Source: Syntrophaceae bacterium
GTDB lineage: Bacteria; Desulfobacterota; Syntrophia; Syntrophales; UBA2185
NCBI GenBank assembly: GCA_003153775.1
Contig: PMBI01000044.1
Location: forward strand, 31,176 to 87,274
Direction: 5' to 3'
Length of the DNA: 56,099 nt
Under the pieces are notes generated by a model. The model worked only from the letters and a program-made list of their open reading frames with translations, was not told the origin of the DNA and ran no database searches. Of the stretch, positions 37,811 to 46,353 are shown one piece after another. The first letter of the stretch is position 1; each line of letters begins with the position of its first letter. The position numbers and the translations under genes were made by a program.

Positions 37811-40087
37811 GTGATTAAGAGGGTACGCTACCTGTTTACCGGCGTCGTTCAAGGGGTGGGATTCCGCCCTTTTATCTTTCGCATGGCGACAAGGCATTTA
37901 CTCTCCGGCTTTGTTCAGAACCGTCCCGACGGAGTCGTAGTTGAGGTGGAGGGCCCCGCGGACGCTATCCATTCCTTCATGTCCGGCGTGAACAGAGAAC
38001 CTCCTCCCCTTGCCGATGTCTCGGAAATTTCCTCCGAAGAAGTGGAAATAAGGAACGACAAGGCGTTCCTTATTATTGAGAGCGAAGCCCGGGGCCCCGG
38101 AAAGGTTCACATTGCGCCCGACATCGCCACATGCGGCGACTGCCTGAAGGAACTTTTTGACCCCGCAGATCGAAGGTTCCGTTATCCCTTCATCAACTGC
38201 ACAAACTGCGGCCCCAGGCTGACGATTATCAAGGATGTCCCCTACGACCGGATCAACACGTCCATGTCCTGTTTTCCGATGTGTTCTCTTTGCCGGGAGG
38301 AATACGAAAACCCGGGAGACCGCCGTTATCACGCCGAACCGATTGCCTGTCCCGCCTGCGGGCCGCAACTTACGCTTCTTGATGGAAAAGGAACCCCGCT
38401 TTCTGACGGAGACCCCCTTGAGAAGGCCATCGAATTTCTCCATTCCGGGTTTGTAGTTGCCATAAAGGGTCTCGGAGGTTTTCATCTTGCCGTTGATGCG
38501 GCCAATGATGAAGCCATAAAGAGGTTGCGGTCACGGAAGTTCAGGGAGGAAAAACCGCTCGCCGTCATGGTGAGGGATGTGGAAACGGCCCGCTCGATTT
38601 CCAAGATCGGGAAGGAGGAGGAGCTGATTCTCCTCTCTCCCCAGAGGCCGATAGTCCTTGCGAAAAAGAGAAAAGGGGAGAGGATATCCCCGGCAGTTGC
38701 CCCGGGGGTATCTGATTTCGGAATCATGCTCCCCTATACGCCTCTTCATCACATGCTCCTGGAAAAAAACTTTCGCGCCCTCGTCATGACCAGCGCAAAC
38801 CAGGTGGATGAGCCCATCTGTATCGAAAACAGGGAGGCTGTTAAGCGCCTGGACGGCATCGCCGATTGGTTCCTCGTGCATAACAGGGATATCCTGGTGC
38901 GCTGCGATGACTCCATTGCTACTGTATCTTCCGGAGAGAGAAGGATCATCCGCCGGTCCAGAGGTTTTGCCCCGATACCAATCACACTTGCGAAGCCTTA
39001 TCCTCCCGTCCTTGCTCTGGGGCCCCAAATGAAGACGACCCTCTGTATTTTGAAAGGAAACCTTGCCTTCCTGAGCCCCCACATCGGGGATATGGAAACC
39101 CCGGAGGCGAGAGATTTTTATCGGGAGACCCTTGGCCTCATGAAAAAGATCGCGGAATGTGACCCCGGTATCGTTGCCTGCGACCTTCATCCCGGTTACT
39201 ACACCACGAAGCTCGCAGAAGGGCTCACGGCATCATCCCGTGTCATCCGCGTACAGCACCATCATGCGCACATAGTAAGTTCTATGGCGGAAAATGGCAT
39301 CGAGGGCGAGGTCATCGGCATCGCCATGGACGGGACCGGATACGGCACAGACGGCACGGTGTGGGGAGGCGAATTCCTCGTTGCATCCGAAGCGGCCTTC
39401 ACGCGCGTCGGCCACATAACGAATTACCTCCTTCCCGGCGGTGAGAAGGCCATCAGGGAACCCTGGCGGATTGCCGTGAGTCTTCTTAGACAGGCATACG
39501 GCGATGACTGGACGGATGTCGCGAAAAGCCTGGATATAGTTCCCGAGAAATCATTCTATGAAACGATGGACAGGATAATGAAGCAGGGATTCAATTCTCC
39601 CCTGACGTCAAGTCTGGGAAGGATCTTCGACGGTGTTGCCGTTATCCTGGGGCTTCGCAAAAAGGTCACCTTCGAGGGACAGGCGGCGATGGAATTGGAA
39701 GCCATGGCGAGGTATGGGAGCGGCAGAGTCATGCAATTCGGAATCGAAGAGGCCGGAGATATCATTCACCTTGATTTTTCGCCCATGATCCGGGCAATCA
39801 CTAAAAGGCTTCAAGCAGGAAAGGACAGCGGTGAGCTCGCCTTTTCCTTCCACCTTACCTTGCAGGTCGCTTTCTGTAAGATGGCCCGGACGATACGTGA
39901 TAAGACAGGGCTGAACCGAGTTGTCCTCAGCGGCGGGTGCTTCCAAAACCGTATTCTCACCGAGGGGACCATTGCGGAACTTGAGAAAGCGGGCTTCGAC
40001 GTTTTTTTTCATAATGCAATACCCGCCAACGACGGCTGCATCTCTCTCGGGCAGGCCGTCTGTGCAGGCGCACAGGCAATGCGGTAA
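37811..40087 (+). CDS. hypF: Carbamoyltransferase HypF (hydrogenase maturation)
   Basis: HypF turns carbamoyl phosphate into the thiocarbamate used for hydrogenase cyanide ligands. Its 758 residues show, in order, an acylphosphatase domain (GVVQGVGFRPF at 11-21), a double zinc finger (CGDC at 108-111, CTNCGP, CSLC, CPACGP), a YrdC-like domain (KGLGGFHLAVDA) and a Kae1-like carbamoyltransferase domain with the metal-binding HHHAHIVSSM and AMDGTGYGTDG. The start is GTG at 37811 with a weak, distant GGGAG. All domains look intact. Confidence 0.97.
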   Translation: MIKRVRYLFTGVVQGVGFRPFIFRMATRHLLSGFVQNRPDGVVVEVEGPADAIHSFMSGVNREPPPLADVSEISSEEVEIRNDKAFLIIESEARGPGKVHIAPDIATCGDCLKELFDPADRRFRYPFINCTNCGPRLTIIKDVPYDRINTSMSCFPMCSLCREEYENPGDRRYHAEPIACPACGPQLTLLDGKGTPLSDGDPLEKAIEFLHSGFVVAIKGLGGFHLAVDAANDEAIKRLRSRKFREEKPLAVMVRDVETARSISKIGKEEELILLSPQRPIVLAKKRKGERISPAVAPGVSDFGIMLPYTPLHHMLLEKNFRALVMTSANQVDEPICIENREAVKRLDGIADWFLVHNRDILVRCDDSIATVSSGERRIIRRSRGFAPIPITLAKPYPPVLALGPQMKTTLCILKGNLAFLSPHIGDMETPEARDFYRETLGLMKKIAECDPGIVACDLHPGYYTTKLAEGLTASSRVIRVQHHHAHIVSSMAENGIEGEVIGIAMDGTGYGTDGTVWGGEFLVASEAAFTRVGHITNYLLPGGEKAIREPWRIAVSLLRQAYGDDWTDVAKSLDIVPEKSFYETMDRIMKQGFNSPLTSSLGRIFDGVAVILGLRKKVTFEGQAAMELEAMARYGSGRVMQFGIEEAGDIIHLDFSPMIRAITKRLQAGKDSGELAFSFHLTLQVAFCKMARTIRDKTGLNRVVLSGGCFQNRILTEGTIAELEKAGFDVFFHNAIPANDGCISLGQAVCAGAQAMR

Positions 40088-40189
40088 TCGACGGGACGGG
40101 ATTACTGAAAATCGATGCTCTCGTTACGGGGGAGTGGCCTCCGCGGCTGCCGGCGCCGGAATACAGACGAACCTTACGGGAAGGGCGGC

Positions 40190-42352
40190 CTACGCAGTTT
40201 TCGCCTTGGGAATGAAAAAGGTGAACTTGCTTCCTTTTCCTTCTTCGCTTTCCACCGTTATGCCGCCATCGTGCAATTCCACGATGTACTTAACTATCGA
40301 GAGTCCGATTCCCGTGCCGCCGATTTTCTTCACGGCGGGGCTATCCACCCTATAGAACTTTTCAAATATTATCGGCAGCGCGTCCGCCGGCATTCCGAGT
40401 CCTTTGTCAGAGACAGAAATATAAATTCTGTTGTTCCTGTCTTCCATGGCGATATGAATATCGCCGCCATCCGGGGAGTATTTAACGGCGTTCGAAAGGA
40501 GGTTACTCATAACCTGTATTATCTTATTTCTGTCGACGGTTATCTTCTCGGCTTTCTCGGGCGCTGTGAGAGATATCCTGTGCTTGGCCGAAGCGCTCTT
40601 GAACGTGTTGTACACAGTGTCTAAAAGTTCCCTGAAGTCCACTTCCTCCGGGGAGATGCTGAGCCCCTTGCCCGCGTCTATCCTCGACAGGTCAAGCAGG
40701 TCGCCTATGAGTGCACCCAGCCGCAGGGTCTCCTTGTTTATGATGCATGCGTAGCTCTTGATTTTCTCCGCGTCGAGGTTCCTCATCATGATCAGCTCGC
40801 TGTAGGCCTGTATCGGTGTCAGAGGCGTCCGGAGTTCATGTGAGACCATGTTTAAGAAGTCGGTCTTCATCCTGTCAATTTCTTTTGACTCTGTGATGTC
40901 CCTTAGTACCGCGACCGTTCCCGCAGTCTCGCCCAATTCATCTATTATGGGCGCGAACACTGCCGCAAATGTATGTTCCTTTCCGCCTATCTTGAATACG
41001 ACCTCTTCACGCAGGGAACTCTTTGAGCGTGAGACCTTCGAGAAATTGTCTATAACCTCGCTCTTCGCAATGCTTTCCCTGATGGCTTTGTTTATCACCT
41101 GCTCCGATCTTATCGAGAATACCTTTTCGGCGAGTCTGTTTGCCATAACTATTCTATTTTCCCGGTCCACGGCAATAACCGCGTCTTCCATGCTTTGTAC
41201 TATGGATTCGATACGCTGTTTTTCTATTGCCAGGTTTACGTTGACCTTCTTCAATTCCTTGTTCAACTGTTCGGCGCGTTCTTCGAGATGTTCGTACAGG
41301 TTCGTGTTCTCAATGGCTATGGCAGCCTGCGACGCCAGCGCCTCCAGGAATTTTGTCTCGCTTTCCGAAAAGCTCGCCGCACCCAGTCTGTTCACCACCT
41401 GGACCACGCCTATTATCTGGTTTCGCACCTTGAGCGGCACGCAGAGGATTGACCGCGTGATGAAATGTGTTTCCGCATCGACGCGCCTGGCAAAACGCGG
41501 GTCTTTCGTCACATCCGGCACAAGCAGCGGCAAGCCCGTAGAGGCCACCCAACCGGCTATACCCTCTCCCTTCTTCAGCCGTATCTTTTTGACTTCTTCT
41601 TCTTTCGGACCTGTGGCGACTTCGAAATAGAGCTCGTCTGTCTGCCGGTCAATAAGAAATACGGAGCTGGCCTCTGCCTGCATGACACGCTCCGCGGATT
41701 GCATGACAATCTTCAACAGTTGCTTCAGGTAGCGCGTGGAGTTTATTACGATGCTTATCTCCATCAGTGCCGTCATCTTGGCAAGTTCTTCTTCCTTCTC
41801 CCTGGTTACCTTCTCGGTGACGTACTTCTGTATGGCAAGCTCGACCGTCACCTTGAAAAGGTGCGCGATTAAGTCAGCCAGTTCTCTTATCCTGTCCGGC
41901 GCGGGAAATGTCGATTTCTCATACGCAGCCTTGAGCATGCTGTAGTCGATCCCGTAATCGCGGCTTATTTTCTTCAGTCCCGTTTTGCCCCATGAAGGGT
42001 CCGCGCACAATCCGACCATGATAAACATCTTTTTTCCGAACCATTCCGCTGAGACGCAGAGGTGAGAGAAGCCGCACGTATCGCACTTGACGGTGCCGGT
42101 TTCTTCATTTAAGTTTTTAACTTTGAAATCCGCGCACACGGCGGCGGCTTTTTCGGAGGTTTTCAGGAGACTGCATACGGCGGAAAAGTTGCTTTCGGGG
42201 ATGTTGATTGATCCGTCTTCGCTCACTACCTTTATGCTGACGCCTAAAGCCCCGGAGATTCTATCCTGGATATCTTTCCAGCGCCCGGTATTGAATGCCA
42301 GGGAATAATAACGGGCATCAGATTGCCCTATGCCTGCAAGTATCTTTTCCAT
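40190..42352 (-). CDS. PocR-GAF-PAS sensor histidine kinase
   Basis: The 720-residue soluble kinase has an N-terminal PocR-type domain (about 20-180) with cysteines in CADFKV, CDTCGFSHLCVS and GLCADPSWG, a GAF domain (about 205-355), a PAS domain (about 375-490, VIAVDRENRIVMANR), the phosphoacceptor H505 in VSHELRTPLTP, and an ATPase domain (about 605-715; NLLSNAVKYSPDGG, then GIGLSIVKYI). There are no membrane helices, so it senses a cytoplasmic signal; PocR domains are thought to bind small organic ligands or carry a metal site. No response regulator is adjacent. It splits the hyp genes. Confidence 0.93.
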   Translation of the reverse strand: MEKILAGIGQSDARYYSLAFNTGRWKDIQDRISGALGVSIKVVSEDGSINIPESNFSAVCSLLKTSEKAAAVCADFKVKNLNEETGTVKCDTCGFSHLCVSAEWFGKKMFIMVGLCADPSWGKTGLKKISRDYGIDYSMLKAAYEKSTFPAPDRIRELADLIAHLFKVTVELAIQKYVTEKVTREKEEELAKMTALMEISIVINSTRYLKQLLKIVMQSAERVMQAEASSVFLIDRQTDELYFEVATGPKEEEVKKIRLKKGEGIAGWVASTGLPLLVPDVTKDPRFARRVDAETHFITRSILCVPLKVRNQIIGVVQVVNRLGAASFSESETKFLEALASQAAIAIENTNLYEHLEERAEQLNKELKKVNVNLAIEKQRIESIVQSMEDAVIAVDRENRIVMANRLAEKVFSIRSEQVINKAIRESIAKSEVIDNFSKVSRSKSSLREEVVFKIGGKEHTFAAVFAPIIDELGETAGTVAVLRDITESKEIDRMKTDFLNMVSHELRTPLTPIQAYSELIMMRNLDAEKIKSYACIINKETLRLGALIGDLLDLSRIDAGKGLSISPEEVDFRELLDTVYNTFKSASAKHRISLTAPEKAEKITVDRNKIIQVMSNLLSNAVKYSPDGGDIHIAMEDRNNRIYISVSDKGLGMPADALPIIFEKFYRVDSPAVKKIGGTGIGLSIVKYIVELHDGGITVESEEGKGSKFTFFIPKAKTA

Positions 42353-42552
42353 CCATTTCCTTTCCCGCCTCCTGTATCAGAAGAAGTCGGGGGGATTAGA
42401 TAACATGGTCAAACAAAGCCAAGGAGCAATACGCAGAAGGATGGGGATGCGCCCTTCCAGAACCTTGGCGCTCTCTCCGCCAATTCGCCTTCCGGGATTT
42501 TGCGCACGAATTCGGCACATTAGTCGGGAAGGGTGGCTTTATTGGCGAACCA

Positions 42553-42581
42553 AGTATAGGAATAAGTCTTTTGCATGTCAA
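42553..42581 (-). promoter_or_regulatory. Strong sigma-70 promoter of the PocR histidine kinase
   Basis: On the minus strand: TTGACA, exactly 17 bases, TATACT. The same hexamers and spacing drive the tandem GAF gene at 35300. Confidence 0.8.
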
Positions 42582-42583
42582 GG

Positions 42584-42610
42584 AAAAAGCCCGCCGCCTG
42601 CGGGAGCGGG
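42584..42610 (-). terminator. Rho-independent terminator after the ATP-grasp gene
   Basis: On the minus strand CCCGC...GCGGG closes a GC-rich stem (CCCGCTCCCGCAGGCGGCGG core) followed by CTTTTT. It ends 3 bases before the next promoter's minus-35. Confidence 0.75.
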
Positions 42611-42760
42611 ACTGAATGGAATCAGTGGGAGATAAATTGAATGTGTGCGGAGACAACCTGAAACCGGACTGCAAACGATGAGGGCCCTCCTGCGGAAGAA
42701 CGGATGCGGAGATGAACAAGATGCGTCTAATGTGAGGACAGTTGATAAAGGAAGGATACG

Positions 42761-43819
42761 CTACGCGTATTGATAAGACTGTGATAATGCTGCTGCTCTT
42801 GAAGGTCGTTTTTTGAAGATAGGATGACGCTTGGCGGCAAGGTTGATGATGTGGCTGATCATCTCTCCATGCGAGTAGCCCGCACATTCGGCAGCGCACG
42901 CCATACTGGCTTCGGCGCTGATATCGGAATTGGGATTAACATCAAGGACATAAAAAATACCGTCCCTGAGCCTGATGTCAAGCCGGGCATAGTCGCGGCA
43001 GCCGCTGGTCTTGTATGCCAGAATGCTGGTCTTCTTCAGACGTTCGTACTCGGCCTCGTCAAGGGGTGCAGGTAATTGCAGGCCTATCTTCACGTAGTGG
43101 GATGAGCCGGGCATGAATTTGGAATCGTAGGTGCAGAGACGATCACGCACGTCGGCGAAGAGGGTGAAGTCCATTTCTGCCGGCGGCAGCATCCGGACGC
43201 TGCCGTTGCCCCAGAGAGAAACGTGAAATTCACGCCCGTCAATGAAATCCTCAACGAGAGCGGGTTGACGGAATGTGTCGAGTATATAACCAATCCGATC
43301 TTCCAGTTCACGAGGCGACGTAACGACGGCATCCGTAGTTACCCCATGACTGCAGTGTTCCCGGGACGGCTTCACAATCGCCGGAAAACAGCTCCAATCA
43401 TCGATCTTCGGGGAATCATAAATGCGCCAGCGCGGCGTGGGTACGCCGGCCCTTTCCAACATCCTCTTGACCATCTCTTTATCCCAACAGAAACGCAGCA
43501 CTTCGGATGTTGCGCCCGTGTATGTGAAATCCAGGTCCTCGAGCGTTTCCACAGCGAGCGCTTCGCTGTTCGCTACACCGGGGATCTCTTCGCACCAGTT
43601 GAAGACGATATGCCGGTCGGGGTCGTAGGCGCTCAGGCACGAGCCGAGATCATGGTTGATGACAGGTACGTTGGTGACGGGATGTCCCTGCTCTTCTATG
43701 GCTGACTCAAGATTTGCGACTTCCTGAAGGGTGATATCAATATCGGCGGGGTCCCATGCCTGATCGATATTGTGAAGCAATAGGACCGGTAGATCGGTGC
43801 GAGTTCTGGCCAAAGGCAT
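42761..43819 (-). CDS. ATP-grasp ligase, D-Ala-D-Ala ligase-like
   Basis: The 352 residues have the ATP-grasp order of D-alanine-D-alanine ligases: a variable N-terminal domain, the hinge CFPAIVKPSREHCSHGV (phosphate-binding loop with SHGV), LVEDFIDGREFHVSLWG, and the metal-binding YARLDIRLRDG with LDVNPNSDIS near 290. In true Ddl the loop is S-x-G-V and the third motif is similar, but the flanking sequence differs, so the amino-acid substrates are uncertain. AGGAGG precedes the ATG by 9 bases. It is far from cell-wall genes, between a sensor kinase and hypBA, arguing for a specialised peptide or amino-acid ligase. Confidence 0.82.
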   Translation of the reverse strand: MPLARTRTDLPVLLLHNIDQAWDPADIDITLQEVANLESAIEEQGHPVTNVPVINHDLGSCLSAYDPDRHIVFNWCEEIPGVANSEALAVETLEDLDFTYTGATSEVLRFCWDKEMVKRMLERAGVPTPRWRIYDSPKIDDWSCFPAIVKPSREHCSHGVTTDAVVTSPRELEDRIGYILDTFRQPALVEDFIDGREFHVSLWGNGSVRMLPPAEMDFTLFADVRDRLCTYDSKFMPGSSHYVKIGLQLPAPLDEAEYERLKKTSILAYKTSGCRDYARLDIRLRDGIFYVLDVNPNSDISAEASMACAAECAGYSHGEMISHIINLAAKRHPIFKKRPSRAAALSQSYQYA

Positions 43820-44409
43820 AATGCACTACCTCCTCTTTACAGGTTCACGTGGAGCAGCGAACGATACTTCATATTTTTAGAAGTCAAACCCAGTGCCCGC
43901 CTGAAACGGGATATGGTTTTTGCTCCCGGAAATCGACAGTGCAATTGTTTCATGCCCTAACAGTTCCACGGACGTGAGAAGATCTGTGATACGGAATTTT
44001 TCAGTGTTACCTGTTGGGCTGCCTTTTAATCTCGCCTCGTTTCTATATTGTGTTAACACCTTCATAGAAAACTTTACCGAATTTTTCAAGAACTTTTTTT
44101 AAATTTGCAAATTTTTTTTGATGGACGTGAAGTTCGAAGAACAAAGAATAAGGTGTGTCATGATGGGCGGTGCAATAAAATTTGCGTAACGAGCATCAAG
44201 AGGTGCTGCAAGTGGCAGACGGAATAATTTGCGAAGAAGCAGTACCTGTGCGGGTTTGACGAATTAAATACGACGACGTCCGCTTGTGTATCAGCTCCTT
44301 GTGATTTTCAAGAAGCGCTTGATCTTAACTTCTTCTTTGAGTGTCGGGGAAAAGGAGTTGGTTTGATTAAGTTGCTTCAAAAATATATAGCCATATAACC
44401 GCGCCGCCA
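43820..44409. other. Long intergenic region upstream of the ATP-grasp gene
   Basis: The largest gap in the window (590 bases). The left 235 bases are the leader of the ATP-grasp gene, whose promoter is at 44062-44090 with a palindrome at its start site. The right 320 bases, after hypB, are AT-rich at first and contain no gene or clear terminator. A 70-codon frame (43877-44089) is judged spurious because its start overlaps the promoter. Confidence 0.5.
44051..44090 (-). promoter_or_regulatory. Promoter with start-site palindrome, ATP-grasp gene
   Basis: On the minus strand: TTGAAA (44085-44090), 17 bases, TATGAA (44062-44067), then the perfect 10-base palindrome GTGTTAACAC (44051-44060) right over the expected start point. 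Such a site would let a repressor block initiation. Confidence 0.55.
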
Positions 44410-45090
44410 TCAAGGGGCCGTGGAACCCCGATAAGTCTTTATTTCTTTTTCCAGCCAGCATGTCCACTCTTCCACGCCCTGTCCCGTTTTGCACGAAACG
44501 TCAATGATCTTGATTTTCGGATTCAGTTTGACGACCCTCTCCTTTGCGGCATTCATGTCAAAATCGGCGATACCGAGATAATCTATTTTATTGATTACCA
44601 GGACATCGCAGACGCTGAACATCATGGGATACTTGAGGGGCTTGTCATCGCCCTCAGGAACGCTAAGGATCATCGCCTGCTTATGGGCGCCCGTATCAAA
44701 TTCGGCGGGGCAGACCAGGTTTCCGATATTCTCAATGATGACAAGATCGAGACCGGCGAGGTCCAATTCGTTGAGGGCCAGCTTGATCATGGAGGCGTCG
44801 AGATGACAGAAGCCCCCCGTCTTCAGCTGGACCGCCGGGATTCCCTCTTTGACGACTTTCTCCGCATCGACTACGGAATCTATGTCGCCCTCGATCACGG
44901 CGATTCTGAAGGCGTCTTTCATCCTGCGGATCGTGTTTATGATGAGGCTCGTTTTTCCGCCCCCTGGCGAAGCCATCAGATTCAGCATGAAAACTTTATG
45001 CCTTCCGAGCGTATCCCGGATCTCATCGGCGAGGTCTTTGTTATCGGAAAGGATGTCTTCCTTGATTTCGATCAGGCGTATGTCCGCCAT
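44410..45090 (-). CDS. hypB: Hydrogenase nickel incorporation GTPase HypB
   Basis: HypB delivers nickel to hydrogenase with HypA. The 226 residues carry the P-loop SPGGGKTS (41-48), EGDIDSVVDAEKV, the metal/switch region TGGFCHLDASM, ENIGNLVCPAEFD and the NKID specificity motif. The N-terminus has neither the histidine-rich stretch nor the CxxCGC nickel site of some homologues, so nickel storage is unlikely. It follows hypA by 14 bases. Confidence 0.96.
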   Translation of the reverse strand: MADIRLIEIKEDILSDNKDLADEIRDTLGRHKVFMLNLMASPGGGKTSLIINTIRRMKDAFRIAVIEGDIDSVVDAEKVVKEGIPAVQLKTGGFCHLDASMIKLALNELDLAGLDLVIIENIGNLVCPAEFDTGAHKQAMILSVPEGDDKPLKYPMMFSVCDVLVINKIDYLGIADFDMNAAKERVVKLNPKIKIIDVSCKTGQGVEEWTCWLEKEIKTYRGSTAP

Positions 45091-45104
45091 AATATCGCTC
45101 CTTC

Positions 45105-45455
45105 TTACGAGATTGTTATATCCTTAATATAAAATTCACGGCCGGAGACCAGCGTGACCTTGGCGCCATGACATTCCGGGCACGTGAAATCTTTCGTGTC
45201 ACTGAAAGATGCCTGGAAGGTGTGCTTGCATTCAGTGCAGTCAAATACTATGGGCGCTCTTTCAATCTCGAGTACCGCCCCTTCCGCGATGGTACCTTTA
45301 CTAAGATAGTCAAAGTAGTGCTGGATGCACTCGCCGACAAGTTCACTTAGCTCGCCTATTTTAAGTCCGATGGTGAGAACCTTCTCGGCTCCATTTTCCT
45401 CGGCGTGCTTAAGTACAATTTTAAGGATGCTTTCTGTTACAGATAGTTCGTGCAT
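45105..45455 (-). CDS. hypA: Hydrogenase nickel chaperone HypA
   Basis: The 116-residue protein has the nickel-binding N-terminus MHELSVTESIL (His2) and the zinc site made of CTEC and CPEC. The ATG at 45453-45455 is chosen since the mature N-terminus must be Met-His; the frame runs further upstream without family similarity. It is the first gene of hypAB, divergent from dedA. Together with hypD and hypF it implies a NiFe hydrogenase elsewhere in the genome. Confidence 0.96.
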   Translation of the reverse strand: MHELSVTESILKIVLKHAEENGAEKVLTIGLKIGELSELVGECIQHYFDYLSKGTIAEGAVLEIERAPIVFDCTECKHTFQASFSDTKDFTCPECHGAKVTLVSGREFYIKDITIS

Positions 45456-45555
45456 TTCCTGGGCCTCTATGCGAGAAGGGCAATCCTCGCCTCCGGAAAA
45501 GTCTATTACATGAGCGGAGCAAATATCAATTAAAAAATGGGCGAGATAAAAAGAT

Positions 45556-45567
45556 GCAGGCGCCTGC
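45556..45567. promoter_or_regulatory. Perfect 12-base palindrome between hypA and dedA
   Basis: GCAGGCGCCTGC lies about 100 bases before hypA and 24 bases before the minus-35 of the dedA promoter, on the divergent strand. It could be a regulator site. Confidence 0.3.
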
Positions 45568-45590
45568 CCATGCATAGACCTTCTTTGTTG

Positions 45591-45619
45591 TTGACACAGC
45601 AACCCCTTTCTTATACTAA
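45591..45619 (+). promoter_or_regulatory. Putative promoter of dedA
   Basis: TTGACA (45591-45596) with TATACT after 15 bases or TACTAA after 17. It lies 48-76 bases before the dedA start. Confidence 0.55.
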
Positions 45620-45666
45620 TCGAATAGATATATTGCGTGTAGAAATCGTAGTTCCGGATCACAACA

Positions 45667-46311
45667 ATGGACCTTATTATCAATTTTGCGGATTTTTTTA
45701 TTCACCTTGACAGGCATCTTGCTTCCATCATTCAGTTCTTCGGCGGTTGGACCTACTTCATTTTCTTCCTCGTCATATTCTGTGAAACCGGTCTTGTCGT
45801 TACACCCTTTCTGCCGGGAGATTCTCTTCTGTTTGGGCTCGGCACCTTTGCCGCCCTCGGATTGCTCAATATCGAATGGTTGTTGACCCTCCTTGCAATC
45901 GCCGCTGTAGCAGGCAATATGGTGAACTATGCGATGGGAAAATTCCTCGGTCCGAAAGTTTTTCATAAGGACAACGCCCGTTTTCTGAACAAGGAATATC
46001 TTGAGCGCGCCCACAATTTTTATGAAAGGCACGGAGGGAAAGCGATAGTCATCGCAAGATTCATCCCGATTATCCGCACGTTTGCGCCTTTCGTCGCAGG
46101 CATCGGGAAAATGTCATACCTGCGTTTCATCATTTACAATATCGCGGGCAGTGTCGCCTGGGTTGCGCTTTTCATCCTGGGCGGGTATTATTTCGGCAAT
46201 CTTCCTGCCGTCCGGCGTAATTTCACTTTTGTTATCTTTGCCATTATCATAGTATCCGTACTCCCCGTGGTCATTGAATATTTTCGAGGCCGCAGCCGAT
46301 TATCGCAATGA
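45667..46311 (+). CDS. DedA-family membrane protein
   Basis: The 214 residues have the DedA (SNARE-associated, VTT) layout: re-entrant and membrane helices with the conserved [17 protein letters not shown] (about 41-57), [13 protein letters not shown] (about 83-95), and [17 protein letters not shown] (about 130-146) with its key arginines. DedA proteins act as undecaprenyl-phosphate or lipid flippases and support envelope integrity. It is followed by a bactofilin-like membrane protein after 42 bases, probably in one operon. Confidence 0.93.
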   Translation: MDLIINFADFFIHLDRHLASIIQFFGGWTYFIFFLVIFCETGLVVTPFLPGDSLLFGLGTFAALGLLNIEWLLTLLAIAAVAGNMVNYAMGKFLGPKVFHKDNARFLNKEYLERAHNFYERHGGKAIVIARFIPIIRTFAPFVAGIGKMSYLRFIIYNIAGSVAWVALFILGGYYFGNLPAVRRNFTFVIFAIIIVSVLPVVIEYFRGRSRLSQ

Positions 46312-46353
46312 ATGCCATAGAAGAATAGCGTAATGGACATATAAGGAAAAGAT

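Larger units (their letters stand above)
42353..42760. other. Intergenic region with back-to-back terminator and promoter
   Basis: This 408-base gap holds a terminator for the ATP-grasp gene (42584-42610) and, directly after it, the kinase promoter (42553-42581). The leader to the kinase is about 195 bases and the tail after the ATP-grasp gene about 150 bases. Neither shows a recognisable RNA element. Confidence 0.55.

Noticed and set aside
43877-44089. 70-codon minus-strand frame before the ATP-grasp gene
   Set aside because: Its plausible ATG overlaps the minus-10 element of the promoter, so it would not be on the transcript.
44110-44300. Possible sigma-54 promoter near TGGCAGACGGAATAATTTGC
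   Set aside because: The distance between GG and GC is 15 bases rather than the required 10.
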